DNA from: an uncultured Alistipes sp.
GTDB lineage: Bacteria; Bacteroidota; Bacteroidia; Bacteroidales; Rikenellaceae
DNA length: 64,000 nt
Direction: 5' to 3'
NCBI GenBank assembly: GCA_947364365.1
Contig: CANASP010000008.1
Location: forward strand, 1-64,000
A program made the position numbers and the translations under genes. Below, piece by piece: positions 53,380 to 62,930 of the stretch. A model generated the notes under the pieces. The model worked only from the letters and a program-made list of their open reading frames with translations. It was not told the DNA's origin and made no database searches. Each line of letters starts with the position of its first letter. Position 1 is the stretch's first letter.

Positions 53380-54585
53380 TTATTTCGAAATGATATCGAC
53401 GAAATTGGAAATGACGTACTCTACATCATCATCCGAAAGACGCGTATGCAGCGGCAGCGTCACTTCGTTGCGATATTGGTCGTAGGCATGGGGGTAATCC
53501 GCAATATCGAATCCCAACGCCTTATAGGCAGTCATCATCGGCAGCGGCTTGTAATGGACGTTGCACGCAATACCCCGTTCGGCCATCCGTTCGATCACCC
53601 GGTTGCGATCCTCCACATCCCTGCCCAGCAAGCGAACCAGATAAAGGTGCCCGCTCGACGCATGATCGCAGCCATAATGATCCAGAACCTGTACATCGCA
53701 ATTTTTCAACGCCTCGTCATAACGTTCGATAATCCGACGGCGGCGAGCCAGGAGTTCAGGGTACCGCTCGAACTGCACCAGTCCGATCGCTGCCATAATA
53801 TCGGTCATATTGCACTTGTAGTCAGGCGCAATGATATCGTACTCCCAGGCTCCGAGTTTCGTCTTGGCCAGCGCATCCTTATTTTGACCATGCAACGACA
53901 ACAACTGGAACTGCTTGTAAAGCCATTCGTCGTCTACGCCGGGAATCGGCCTCCAGGTCAATGCACCGCCCTCTGCCGTCGTAAGGTTCTTGACGGCATG
54001 GAAAGAAAACGAGGTGAAATCGGCAATCTCGCCGCACATTCGGCCGTGCCATTGCGCGCCAAATGCGTGGGCGGCATCGGCCATCACGATCACTCGACCG
54101 AAAGCTTTCTGCATCTCGTTCGCAGGACGGAACAACGCCTTTTTCGCCTCTACTGCCGCAAACACACGATCATAGTCGCACACGACACCGGCCAGATCCA
54201 CAGGGATAACCACCTTTGTCCGCTCCGTGATCGCTTCGGCCAACTTATCGTAATCCATCTCGAACGAGCCGGGCTGCGTATCGACCATAACCACCCGCGC
54301 TCCGACATGACACGTAACGCTTGCCGTTGCCGTATAGGTATACGCCGACGTAATGACCTCATCACCCGGGCCGACTCCCAACACACGGAGAATAAGTTCC
54401 ATACATGCCGTCGCCGAATTCAGGCACACAGCCTTTTCCGTATGGCAATATGCAGCGATTCGCCGCTCGAATTCTTTCGTCCGCGGACCGGTCGTGATCC
54501 AGCCCGACCGCAGGGCCTCGCATACTTCTTGAATCTCCGCCTCCGATATATCCGGCGGCGAGAAGGGTATATTCTGCCTTTTCAT
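53380..54585 (-). CDS. DegT/DnrJ/EryC1/StrS aminotransferase
   Basis: A 401-residue PLP-dependent sugar aminotransferase. The PLP lysine is in FSFHAVKNLTTAEGG and the aspartate in VIVMADAAHAFGA. It would convert a nucleotide-linked 4-keto or 3-keto sugar to an amino sugar with glutamate. It lies nine bases upstream of the sugar transferase, consistent with a 4-amino-sugar as first residue. No sugar dehydratase is in the window, so the precursor enzyme is elsewhere. Base composition is less AT-rich here than further right. Confidence 0.93.
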   Translation of the reverse strand: MKRQNIPFSPPDISEAEIQEVCEALRSGWITTGPRTKEFERRIAAYCHTEKAVCLNSATACMELILRVLGVGPGDEVITSAYTYTATASVTCHVGARVVMVDTQPGSFEMDYDKLAEAITERTKVVIPVDLAGVVCDYDRVFAAVEAKKALFRPANEMQKAFGRVIVMADAAHAFGAQWHGRMCGEIADFTSFSFHAVKNLTTAEGGALTWRPIPGVDDEWLYKQFQLLSLHGQNKDALAKTKLGAWEYDIIAPDYKCNMTDIMAAIGLVQFERYPELLARRRRIIERYDEALKNCDVQVLDHYGCDHASSGHLYLVRLLGRDVEDRNRVIERMAERGIACNVHYKPLPMMTAYKALGFDIADYPHAYDQYRNEVTLPLHTRLSDDDVEYVISNFVDIISK

Positions 54586-54609
54586 ATCAAACTTAATAAC
54601 TATTAAAAT

Positions 54610-55596
54610 TTATTTTCGCCTTATTATACCCACCAGTGTTCCTATGCCATAGGATATATGGATGACAAAAAACAGCCAAGGAAGAACGAGCAGGTGTTTA
54701 AAGCCGAATTTAACACAAGCATGAACCGCCGCAATCACAGCTACAGCAAAATAGAGTAACAGAATGCCACCGGCCAACCACCACATTAGCGGCCAAATAA
54801 ATCCTGTCGCGAACAAGAACAGCAAAGAAGAGACAAAACACAATGGAATCAAATGGCGCAAACCGACCGAAGCGGAATCAATGTAAAGCAATCTTCCTAT
54901 CGATTTTCCATTCGCATACATCTGTTTGGCGCTCTCGCCAACCGTACCTCTTGCATAATAAGTACATTCGATTTGAGGATCGAGAAATATTTTATATCCT
55001 GCTTTTCTGATTCTCGAATTATATTCATTATCCTCTCCTCGTGGCAAATCCTCGCGCATCCCCCCGATCTGCTCGATCACAGTCCGGGGAAAAGCGCCGA
55101 ACGGTACAGTATCAACGCATGCCGCATCTTTACTTACTCGAAACGCGGCACCTCCAATGCCAAATGAAACCTGATTGAGGATCGCATTGGATTCAGCAAT
55201 AATATGAGGACTTTGAGATTGAATATTCCAGATTCCCCCCACATTCCCGAATTCCGGATGATCCGTAAGATGTTTGACACATAACTCTATATAACGGTCA
55301 CTATAAATAGCATGCGCATCCAAACGGACCAAATAGGGTGCATCGGAATTGTCATATCCGATATTAAAAGCTATGGACTGTATTCTTCCAGGATTATCCA
55401 GTAACCGGATGTTATCGTATTGCCGCCCAAATTCTGCAACAATTTCACGCGTCCGATCCCCGCTTCCGCCATCTACCACCATTATATCCATTTGATCAAA
55501 CGGATACGTCTGTCGAATAACGGAATCAAGACAACCGGCAATAAAGCGCTCTTCATTCAACGTCGGAATGACAACAGCAACCTTGTATTGAGTCAT
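54610..55596 (-). CDS. GT2 family glycosyltransferase, ExoA-like
   Basis: A 328-residue glycosyltransferase-A enzyme: N-terminal catalytic domain (VVIPTLNEERFI, DGGSGDRTREI, RLDAHA at the DxD position, FPRTVIEQIGGMRED) and C-terminal ~90 residues of transmembrane helices (ALLYIDSA region onward, LCFVSSLLFLFATGF). The layout resembles succinoglycan ExoA. It adds one sugar to the lipid-linked intermediate at the inner membrane face. Donor and acceptor unknown. Confidence 0.9.
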   Translation of the reverse strand: MTQYKVAVVIPTLNEERFIAGCLDSVIRQTYPFDQMDIMVVDGGSGDRTREIVAEFGRQYDNIRLLDNPGRIQSIAFNIGYDNSDAPYLVRLDAHAIYSDRYIELCVKHLTDHPEFGNVGGIWNIQSQSPHIIAESNAILNQVSFGIGGAAFRVSKDAACVDTVPFGAFPRTVIEQIGGMREDLPRGEDNEYNSRIRKAGYKIFLDPQIECTYYARGTVGESAKQMYANGKSIGRLLYIDSASVGLRHLIPLCFVSSLLFLFATGFIWPLMWWLAGGILLLYFAVAVIAAVHACVKFGFKHLLVLPWLFFVIHISYGIGTLVGIIRRK

Positions 55597-55659
55597 ATCG
55601 ATTATAAATTTCGTCTATAATGCGTTCACGCCTCTCTAAAAGATCAGGCCATCACCATC

Positions 55660-56727
55660 TCAAACCATCTTCAGCGATCGGAGTACAAGCAGTGTTCGCT
55701 CCAAACCACGCCGTATATCATATGCAGGATACCAACCAAGCGATCTCAATTTTGCACCATTCAACCGGGCCTTCGTAGCCTTGCTGTAACCCACTCGTTC
55801 AACTTCATCAGGCAGTTCGAATATCACCTTCCGACCGGATATATCCGCGATTATTCCCGCCAAATCCTTAAGCCGAATGTCTGAACTCCCATCTGCCACA
55901 TTGTAAGCCTCACCATCCTGGCCATTCAGCAGAATCGTTAATAATCCAGAGACCGCATCCGCGACATAGGTATACGAATAGTATTGCGTTCCTGCGCTTT
56001 TCAATACAATATCCTCTCCCCGCACTCCTTTTAGAATAAACTGAGATATGGCTTTGGTATCCGACGCCAACATGGTGGGACCATAGGAGCGAGTGAGTCG
56101 CGGTATAACAACTTCCAACCCCTTCTGTCGCCGATATGCTTGACATAATGCCTCTCCACATCGTTTGCTTTCTGGGTAACCAGCGCGCAACGTATTGGAA
56201 TCTATATAACCGCAGTATGATTCGTCAAACAGTTCTTCATCGCCTCGATTTTCCCCATATATTTCATTCGACGATGCAAAAACAAAACGCCGGGCCTCTT
56301 TTTCGGCAGCAAATTCAAGCAAATTATAAGTACCTATGATATTAGCAGTTATTGTTCCAATAGGATCGGTTGCATAAGCCACAGGATGGGTGTTGCTTGC
56401 CAAATGAATTACATAATCGACAGATCCGAACTGACCAGGATTCAGCGGTTTATTGATATCCTGACTGACAAATTCGAACCATTTTGAATCGTAATAACTG
56501 CCGAATCGCGATTTTGCTTTTTCTATGCTGCGACCAAGAGCATATACTTTACAACACAATCCGTTAACCGAATTTGCATACATGATAACATCCACCAAGA
56601 AACTCCCGATCAATCCAGTAGATCCTGCAATAACCAGGCTCCGATTTTTCAATTTTTCCCATGGCAAATCGACAGAGCCAACAGTCTCTACATCCTCTCT
56701 GTATAATGCACTATCAAGCATATTCAC
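55660..56727 (-). CDS. NAD-dependent epimerase/dehydratase family protein
   Basis: A 355-residue extended SDR. The Rossmann motif is IAGSTGLIGSFLVDV and the YxxxK motif is YPESKRCGEALC. The architecture is like UDP-glucuronate decarboxylase or nucleotide-sugar epimerases. It starts one base before the TarI-like stop, so the two are closely coupled; a role in making or modifying a CDP-linked or UDP-linked sugar for the same glycan is likely. Specific substrate unknown. Confidence 0.87.
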   Translation of the reverse strand: MNMLDSALYREDVETVGSVDLPWEKLKNRSLVIAGSTGLIGSFLVDVIMYANSVNGLCCKVYALGRSIEKAKSRFGSYYDSKWFEFVSQDINKPLNPGQFGSVDYVIHLASNTHPVAYATDPIGTITANIIGTYNLLEFAAEKEARRFVFASSNEIYGENRGDEELFDESYCGYIDSNTLRAGYPESKRCGEALCQAYRRQKGLEVVIPRLTRSYGPTMLASDTKAISQFILKGVRGEDIVLKSAGTQYYSYTYVADAVSGLLTILLNGQDGEAYNVADGSSDIRLKDLAGIIADISGRKVIFELPDEVERVGYSKATKARLNGAKLRSLGWYPAYDIRRGLERTLLVLRSLKMV

Positions 56728-57444
56728 TTATTTTAACCATTTATCCTTATCGGCTTTCAGATATGCCTTGAACATCTCCAGATCATCTTTCGTCGTAAGT
56801 TTGATATTCTTATCAGACCCGGCCGCAAAATAAAGCCGTTCGCCCAACTCCACCATCATCGTGTTCGTATAGGACGAACCGTATATACCGATCTTCTTCT
56901 CAAAAGCCTCATGGTACGCCTCGTCGAGTTTCTTAAATTTATAAGCCTGAGGCGTTGAAACACGGCGCAATGTTTCACGAGGAATATATTTCACAGTAGA
57001 TATCTCATCATCCACGACAAAGATTTGCTCGTTATAAGGAAGCGACGTTACTGCATTACCATGTTTTTGGCAGGTCACAATGACATCCGACAAGACAGCG
57101 TCGTCCACTAATGGCCTAATACCATCATGAATTATCACCACATCATCGGAGCTACAGATCCCTTCAAGATTATACACACCATTCCGAATCGATTCTTGGC
57201 CTGTAGCACCACCCGAAACAACCCATTTCAACTTCGTTATACCAAATTGTTTGGCATACGCCCACAATATATCATGCCAGCCATCGATACACACGACTTC
57301 GATGGCATCGATTTGCGGATGGTTCTGAAACCCCGAAAGCGTATATAACAATATGGGTTTATCGTAAACATTGATAAACTGCTTGGGGATATCTTGTCCC
57401 ATACGGTGTCCGGATCCGCCAGCAATAATTATAGCTACGTTCAT
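56728..57444 (-). CDS. IspD/TarI-type cytidylyltransferase
   Basis: A 238-residue nucleotidyltransferase with the motif AGGSGHRMGQDIPKQF, VIIHDGIRPLVDD and RRVSTPQAYKF. Members make CDP-ME (IspD) or CDP-ribitol (TarI). Location in a surface glycan locus next to a TagF-like polymerase and LicD favours activation of a polyol phosphate, probably ribitol-5-phosphate, rather than isoprenoid synthesis; that is inference. Its start overlaps the flippase stop by four bases. Confidence 0.85.
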   Translation of the reverse strand: MNVAIIIAGGSGHRMGQDIPKQFINVYDKPILLYTLSGFQNHPQIDAIEVVCIDGWHDILWAYAKQFGITKLKWVVSGGATGQESIRNGVYNLEGICSSDDVVIIHDGIRPLVDDAVLSDVIVTCQKHGNAVTSLPYNEQIFVVDDEISTVKYIPRETLRRVSTPQAYKFKKLDEAYHEAFEKKIGIYGSSYTNTMMVELGERLYFAAGSDKNIKLTTKDDLEMFKAYLKADKDKWLK

Positions 57445-58697
57445 ATTCTATATTTTTTTAGGTAAATCGATACAACAATAAGCCGAAAAAGCAGAACACA
57501 CGCTTCAGTTATGGACGTCGCAATACATACACTTACCAGATTCAGCATATCAGACATCCACAATATTAGCAACGAAACTATCTGGACTATTGCTCCAAAA
57601 AGAATCGAAAGATTTGCATATCGAGCAATCCCCAGAGGGGTCATCATGGGAAATCCAAGGATATAACTAGGAAGGACAAAAATCATTACAGGGACAAGAC
57701 ATCTCAAAGGTAGCATTGCGGCCTCGTAATCGCGACCGAATACGAAAATACAGATCTCCGGAGCATAAATATATAAGATCACTGCACCGATCACAATAAT
57801 CGGCATGGCTATAAATAAAATGGTCCGAACCAGTTTAAAGTTTTTATTTCTAATCAAATAGGGGTATAGACTGTCCGATATAGGAGACGCTCCAGATCTG
57901 GCGAGTGTAACAACCTTATCTGCCGAGGTATAATAACCCAGAACATTTTCTCCGGAATACAACAGGCCTAATATCATCGTATTAGTAGCGCCGTATACTG
58001 TCGAAGCGATTCTCGATACAAAAAATGGGAAAGAACCTGCCATTCTGAACCATATATCCCGGAAATCGATTTTGACGGCAGTCAGATCAAATCGTTTTTT
58101 AGCATCCCAAAAAGAAATAATAACCGCCAATGCAGATCCGAATAAATAGAGAACCGGTACTAATATATAATCATCAGGGGCTTTAACAAAAACAAATATA
58201 CCTATTGTAAATATCAATTTGACGAATAAAGTTCTATACGTAATCGGTTTCATGTCCTCCATCCCTCGATAGAGATAATCGGGAATCAGAGAATTCATAA
58301 AAGTATAAGCCCAGCAAATCCAGAACACCGAACGACCCAACGCAAACTGAGGAAATGAATTGCACAAAATATATAAGACTCCCGCACACAAGAGCCCCAA
58401 AATAATCTTCCCGATAGATACCGACTCACAAATCCGTGCAATCTTCTCCTTATCACCTTTCGCACTTGCGATTTCAGCTGTTGCAGATAACATAAACCCG
58501 AAATCCATTACCAGTTGAAAGTATATCATAGTTGCAAATGCAAATCCCAAAAGACCATAAATCTCCGGCCCTAATACTCTCGTCTGATAAGGGACAGTCA
58601 TGAACGAAAAGAAATAATTGGAAAAGGTCAACACATATAACATAACTGTGTTGATCGCCAAATTTCGTTTTCCCTCACCTCTATTTTCCATCTCCAA
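57441..58697 (-). CDS. wzx: Wzx-type oligosaccharide flippase
   Basis: A 418-residue polytopic membrane protein with about 12 helices (for example TFSNYFFSFMTVPYQTRVLG at the start). MATE/MOP superfamily flippases move lipid-linked repeat units to the periplasmic side. It overlaps both the cytidylyltransferase (4 bases) and the TagF-like gene (17 bases). Confidence 0.92.
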   Translation of the reverse strand: MEMENRGEGKRNLAINTVMLYVLTFSNYFFSFMTVPYQTRVLGPEIYGLLGFAFATMIYFQLVMDFGFMLSATAEIASAKGDKEKIARICESVSIGKIILGLLCAGVLYILCNSFPQFALGRSVFWICWAYTFMNSLIPDYLYRGMEDMKPITYRTLFVKLIFTIGIFVFVKAPDDYILVPVLYLFGSALAVIISFWDAKKRFDLTAVKIDFRDIWFRMAGSFPFFVSRIASTVYGATNTMILGLLYSGENVLGYYTSADKVVTLARSGASPISDSLYPYLIRNKNFKLVRTILFIAMPIIVIGAVILYIYAPEICIFVFGRDYEAAMLPLRCLVPVMIFVLPSYILGFPMMTPLGIARYANLSILFGAIVQIVSLLILWMSDMLNLVSVCIATSITEACVLLFRLIVVSIYLKKYRI

Positions 58698-59835
58698 TCA
58701 CAGAGATTATACGATCTACAACCTGTTCCGATGCATGCCCTCCGTTAACATAGCCGCAATAGCGGAAATAGAAATCAGTTACTTTGCTTTTGTATTCCTT
58801 CTCGTCAAAATGCTCAATACATTCCAATAACTCATCGTCGCTCGTTGCCACAGAAAAAGGCAACTCCTCAAAATGGAGTGTAAAATCCCGTTGTTTAATA
58901 TAATCCTGAATATCCTTGGCCAAAATAAACGACGGTTTGGCCATAACTCCGAAATCGAAAATCGTACTCGAATAATCCGTTATCAAACAATCACTAATCA
59001 ATAACAGCTCTTGTACATCCGGATACATTGTAACGTTCTGAACATTATCATCCAACGACAAACCATCGACCAAAGCCGCTATATTGGGATGCAAACGAAT
59101 CATCCCTCTCCATTTCCCTCCGAATTTAGTCTCCATGGCCGATAAGATACGCCTCCAAGGAATATCGTAGATCGAAAGATCAAACGATTGCATATCGCGC
59201 CTGAAAGTGGGCGCATACAGCAACAGATGCTCGCCCTTCGTAATACCCAGCGACTGCCGAATCTGATCAATCTGCCGAGAGTCCGAACGCCACAATATAT
59301 CTTGACGAGGAGCACCACAAATCATTATCTCTCCATTGTACCAAAATACCCTCTTATACAAATCAAACGTCCATCGTGATTCCGCTAAAAAAAGATTCGC
59401 CATTTTCGAATCATTTTTTGCGGCCCGCACATACTCTATTGGAAGATTATCTTGCGCATCTTTCTCAATCTGTTTGATTGCTATGCCACCGTGCCATGTC
59501 ATTATATAATATTGGCCCGCACGTTTTCTGACATATTCCCTTTTTCGCTTATTGTCTATCCAGATTTTAGCCGTTACCAATTCGTAGATAGCTCGGAGGG
59601 AGCGATACTGGACATGACGAACGTTTTCAGGAAACGAGGCATCATCTCGTGAGCTCAACCAAACAATGTCTGCATCTACGTTGCGTCGGAGAAGCTCCAA
59701 TACAATGTATTTTCCGTTATCTCCGAAGCCGGCACCTGAATAACTGCTTATGACGATTTTATTCTTTTTAATCGGAAAAAATCGAAAAAAGTAAAACAAA
59801 CATTTATACGCCCAATGTTTAATAGACATAATCAT
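58681..59835 (-). CDS. CDP-glycerol/ribitol glycerophosphotransferase-like protein (TagF/TarL family)
   Basis: A 384-residue protein whose C-terminal domain matches the TagF-type fold: YIMTWHGGIAIKQIEKD, LLLYAPTFRRDM, RLHPN and LLLISDCLITDYSSTIFDFG. These residues bind CDP-polyol and the acceptor phosphate in wall teichoic acid polymerases. In this Gram-negative setting it would add a polyol phosphate to the glycan. Start may be 59835 or 59829. The window has no classical teichoic acid genes, so a glycan side-chain modification is more likely than a full polymer. Confidence 0.88.
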   Translation of the reverse strand: MIMSIKHWAYKCLFYFFRFFPIKKNKIVISSYSGAGFGDNGKYIVLELLRRNVDADIVWLSSRDDASFPENVRHVQYRSLRAIYELVTAKIWIDNKRKREYVRKRAGQYYIMTWHGGIAIKQIEKDAQDNLPIEYVRAAKNDSKMANLFLAESRWTFDLYKRVFWYNGEIMICGAPRQDILWRSDSRQIDQIRQSLGITKGEHLLLYAPTFRRDMQSFDLSIYDIPWRRILSAMETKFGGKWRGMIRLHPNIAALVDGLSLDDNVQNVTMYPDVQELLLISDCLITDYSSTIFDFGVMAKPSFILAKDIQDYIKQRDFTLHFEELPFSVATSDDELLECIEHFDEKEYKSKVTDFYFRYCGYVNGGHASEQVVDRIISVIGDGK

Positions 59836-59841
59836 CTATAA

Positions 59842-61068
59842 TTAAATAAGATAAATATCTTTGATCAAGCAGACAACCGGACTTGTAGTCAGAATAGAAT
59901 AGATCCAATCAGATATATTGAAATATTGCAATCGGTATAACCACAAACAAAGGCATATAGGGGCTAATCCCATAATATATGTCAACGAGACTTTTTCCCA
60001 TACCGATTTCAACGGCTTTTGCATACTCATCAAAAGCAGAGCGGAACTGCACACAAATGCGACAGCCGTAAAACGCCAGTACTCCGGCCTTAACATCGGG
60101 AAACAAGAGATAGCCATCAGCGACAATAAAAATACGAATTGCTGATAGTTTAAAAGATTCTCTCTTTTAGTTTTTTGTATTGTATTATATTGCAGCGCCA
60201 GAATGCAGAATGCTGCCATCAAACTTATATACAGAAATTTATGTACGCCAAAATATGCGCTATTACTTACCTCTATTCCCCAATCGGTACCTCTATCAAA
60301 AAAATAGTTATACGATTTGATCATCAGAAAATTTACAAAGACATTCGATGTATAATAGGGAATTGTAAAATAGAGCAACTCGACAAAAGGGCCAATAAAA
60401 GCCGCCAATATCAATAACAGACATCTTGATTTTTGAGTAATCTTTACGACTGCTCGTAACAAAATCAAAATAATAGACGTAGGGTGAATTGTTATCGGCA
60501 ATATATATAAAAGCAGGGTATACAATCCTCTTTTTCTCTGATATACATCTCGAAATACAGCTAATCCGACCAAGCTGAAAGCCAATATGTTTCTGACATT
60601 ATTGGCAATAGCATACCAATCAATAAAGCAAACTAATAACAGCAAATAAATTCGTAAGAATCGATAGCTGATCTTTTCATTCTGAAATATAACAAAGGTT
60701 ATATACAGCCCAATATAATAAACGAAGAACGTGCTGACAGCCGGAAGAAGATGATAGTCATGAGAATGAGCGGCAATCCATGCAACTGCATTGAATATGT
60801 ATAATCCAGGCTGCCCTTCATATATATGCATGACACCATCCCAGAAACTCAAAAAAACAAAATTATCTATATAATCGAAATACCGGCTTAGATCAGTCTC
60901 GTCCAAAGGGACATAACTATACGACATGACTGCAAAGAACAAACTTATGACAAAGATATGTTCTTTCCAGCATTTTGCAGATCGAGCCAAACAACATAAA
61001 GATAATATGAACGCCAGAGGCGGAAAAACGATAGCTAATAATATAATTATAATGCCATTTCTATTCAT
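59842..61068 (-). CDS. EpsG-type glycan polymerase (Wzy-like)
   Basis: A 408-residue membrane protein with about 11 transmembrane helices and the EpsG feature YVPLDETDLSRYFDYID, where a polar loop follows the second helix. EpsG/Wzy proteins join flipped repeat units. It ends seven bases upstream of the TagF-like gene and overlaps the next GT2 gene by eight bases. Sequence divergence is high in this class, so the assignment rests on topology and context. Confidence 0.82.
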   Translation of the reverse strand: MNRNGIIIILLAIVFPPLAFILSLCCLARSAKCWKEHIFVISLFFAVMSYSYVPLDETDLSRYFDYIDNFVFLSFWDGVMHIYEGQPGLYIFNAVAWIAAHSHDYHLLPAVSTFFVYYIGLYITFVIFQNEKISYRFLRIYLLLLVCFIDWYAIANNVRNILAFSLVGLAVFRDVYQRKRGLYTLLLYILPITIHPTSIILILLRAVVKITQKSRCLLLILAAFIGPFVELLYFTIPYYTSNVFVNFLMIKSYNYFFDRGTDWGIEVSNSAYFGVHKFLYISLMAAFCILALQYNTIQKTKRENLLNYQQFVFLLSLMAISCFPMLRPEYWRFTAVAFVCSSALLLMSMQKPLKSVWEKVSLTYIMGLAPICLCLWLYRLQYFNISDWIYSILTTSPVVCLIKDIYLI

Positions 61069-62035
61069 TTAATCTTAAATATTTCGCACAATAGATTCTC
61101 GAAATAAATTTATAGACAGGAAAGCTCACACACAATGCGATGGCAGACAACTTCCGCGTCCATCTTAAAAATCTGCACCTCAGGATATTCAGTATATTTT
61201 CTCTCAAAAACGCAATGATGTCTTCCGCTTCTTTGGAAAACTCCTTTTCTGCTTTCGAGAGCAGCATTCTGTCCAATGTTATAAAATAGGCCCAACAAAG
61301 ACGCCCGAATGCCATTTGTTGCAATTCGGGATAAGCCGTCTTAACCAGGTCGTAATTGATACGATACGCTTCGATAACGTCAAACTGAGTTTTCGTAAAC
61401 CGTGAGGTAGTAATACTATCGGATCTATGGATATAATAATATTTCTGCTCTGAAGAAATAACAACTCGGTCTGTATTCATCAATAATCGAACAATGACAA
61501 ATGCATCTTCAGATGTTTTTCCTTCAGGATATCTTATGTTGTTAAATATTTCCGCCTTATACAACTTATTGCATGCACTCGCTCCGGATATCTTTCCTTC
61601 AAAGACTGCACATAGAGCATCCGTAGGATTCAATATTGCATAATACGGCTCATTTTTTTTAATAGGTCTGCCACAGTAACAATCATAATAACCGCAGATC
61701 GCCAGATCCGCATTTTCCTTTTCGATGATTCCAGACAGATATTCATACATATCATGGTCGATGTAATCATCGCTATCCACGAAACCCAGATATTTTCCTG
61801 CTGCAACGTCAATCCCCGCATTTCTTGCAGAACTTAACCCGCCGTTTTCTTTGTGGATAACACGGATTCGCTTGTCTTTCGCAGCATATTCCTCACACAA
61901 TCGACCGCTATTGTCCGTCGAGCCGTCATCTACCAGTATAAGTTCAAAATCAGAAAAAGTTTGAGATAGGATCGAATCAACGCATCTACCCAAATATTTC
62001 TCTACATTATATACCGGAACAATAATGGAGATCAT
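61061..62035 (-). CDS. GT2 family glycosyltransferase
   Basis: A 324-residue glycosyltransferase-A enzyme beginning MISIIVPVYNVEKYLGRCVD with LILVDDGSTDNSG and the DxD motif FVDSDDYID. The C-terminal part is helical and may sit on the membrane. It adds a sugar to the repeat unit; donor unknown. Overlaps the polymerase start by eight bases. Confidence 0.93.
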   Translation of the reverse strand: MISIIVPVYNVEKYLGRCVDSILSQTFSDFELILVDDGSTDNSGRLCEEYAAKDKRIRVIHKENGGLSSARNAGIDVAAGKYLGFVDSDDYIDHDMYEYLSGIIEKENADLAICGYYDCYCGRPIKKNEPYYAILNPTDALCAVFEGKISGASACNKLYKAEIFNNIRYPEGKTSEDAFVIVRLLMNTDRVVISSEQKYYYIHRSDSITTSRFTKTQFDVIEAYRINYDLVKTAYPELQQMAFGRLCWAYFITLDRMLLSKAEKEFSKEAEDIIAFLRENILNILRCRFLRWTRKLSAIALCVSFPVYKFISRIYCAKYLRLNE

Positions 62036-62040
62036 TTCGT

Positions 62041-62907
62041 TTACTTTTTTACAAGATATTTTACACCTTTGTATTTACAAGCAGGTTGTTTCAGATCCAT
62101 AAAAACAACATCATGCGACGGAACCTGTTTGTCTTCGGAGGGTAATTGCATATAATCGCCAAATGCTATTTTCAGATATTGATCATAACCGACAGGAACG
62201 GGCATCATCGTATTCTCAAACGGCAACGACAAACTGTATGCGAATGCCTCCTTCGGATATTTGTTTTTCATATATCCTGGTCCCGAGCACAATTCGGTAA
62301 TCCCGTCGCAGTCCTGGATTTTATGCTTGGACATCTGCTTTTCTGCATAAACAGATATTTTATACCTTATCGAAGGGCTTGGAATAACAAATAATAATCC
62401 TTTACCTATGGCACGAATAAATTTGCCATGTTTTTTGGGAACAATCTGAGCACGATACAACGAATATATTAAGGCCCAAAAACATTGCAAGACACGAGCA
62501 ATCCGCGAATTCGGATATCCATCCAATGGCAATACGTCAAGTACTATACCTTGAGTAATATCCATATCGGCTTGATACGGTTTGATATAAGTGGTCTGGC
62601 TATCTCTAATAACAAAAAACAGATTGCCGTCGATATGCTTTTCATCGGATTTTTCCAGCTTATATCTTCCTGTTTGCATTTCTTCCCGCCAAAGACAAAT
62701 AGCCCTTTCATAATCTGCCCTCGGCATAAAAAAATCCAGATCATCATCCCATGGAATCCACCCTTTATGTCGTATTGCACCTATACATCCACCGCCACAC
62801 AAATAGCAGAGAAGATTGTGTCTCTTACAGAACGAAACAAATTCTTCTGCCATTTTAAGATTCAGATCATGCAATAAAGCCAATTCATCTGTGGTAATCC
62901 GCCCCAT
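62041..62907 (-). CDS. LicD family phosphotransferase-like protein
   Basis: A 288-residue LicD protein with the nucleotidyltransferase-fold core CIGAIRHKGWIPWDDDLDF carrying the metal-binding aspartates. LicD-type enzymes transfer phosphocholine or other phospho-groups from CDP-linked donors to glycans. No choline kinase or choline uptake gene is nearby. With TarI-like and TagF-like proteins, transfer of polyol phosphate is an alternative. Five bases separate its stop from the GT2 start. Confidence 0.9.
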   Translation of the reverse strand: MGRITTDELALLHDLNLKMAEEFVSFCKRHNLLCYLCGGGCIGAIRHKGWIPWDDDLDFFMPRADYERAICLWREEMQTGRYKLEKSDEKHIDGNLFFVIRDSQTTYIKPYQADMDITQGIVLDVLPLDGYPNSRIARVLQCFWALIYSLYRAQIVPKKHGKFIRAIGKGLLFVIPSPSIRYKISVYAEKQMSKHKIQDCDGITELCSGPGYMKNKYPKEAFAYSLSLPFENTMMPVPVGYDQYLKIAFGDYMQLPSEDKQVPSHDVVFMDLKQPACKYKGVKYLVKK

Positions 62908-62930
62908 ATCTCAATCACATTCAGATATAT

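Noticed and set aside
62041-62907. LicD as proof of phosphocholine decoration
   Set aside because: No choline kinase, choline transporter or CTP:phosphocholine cytidylyltransferase is visible; the neighbours favour polyol phosphate.
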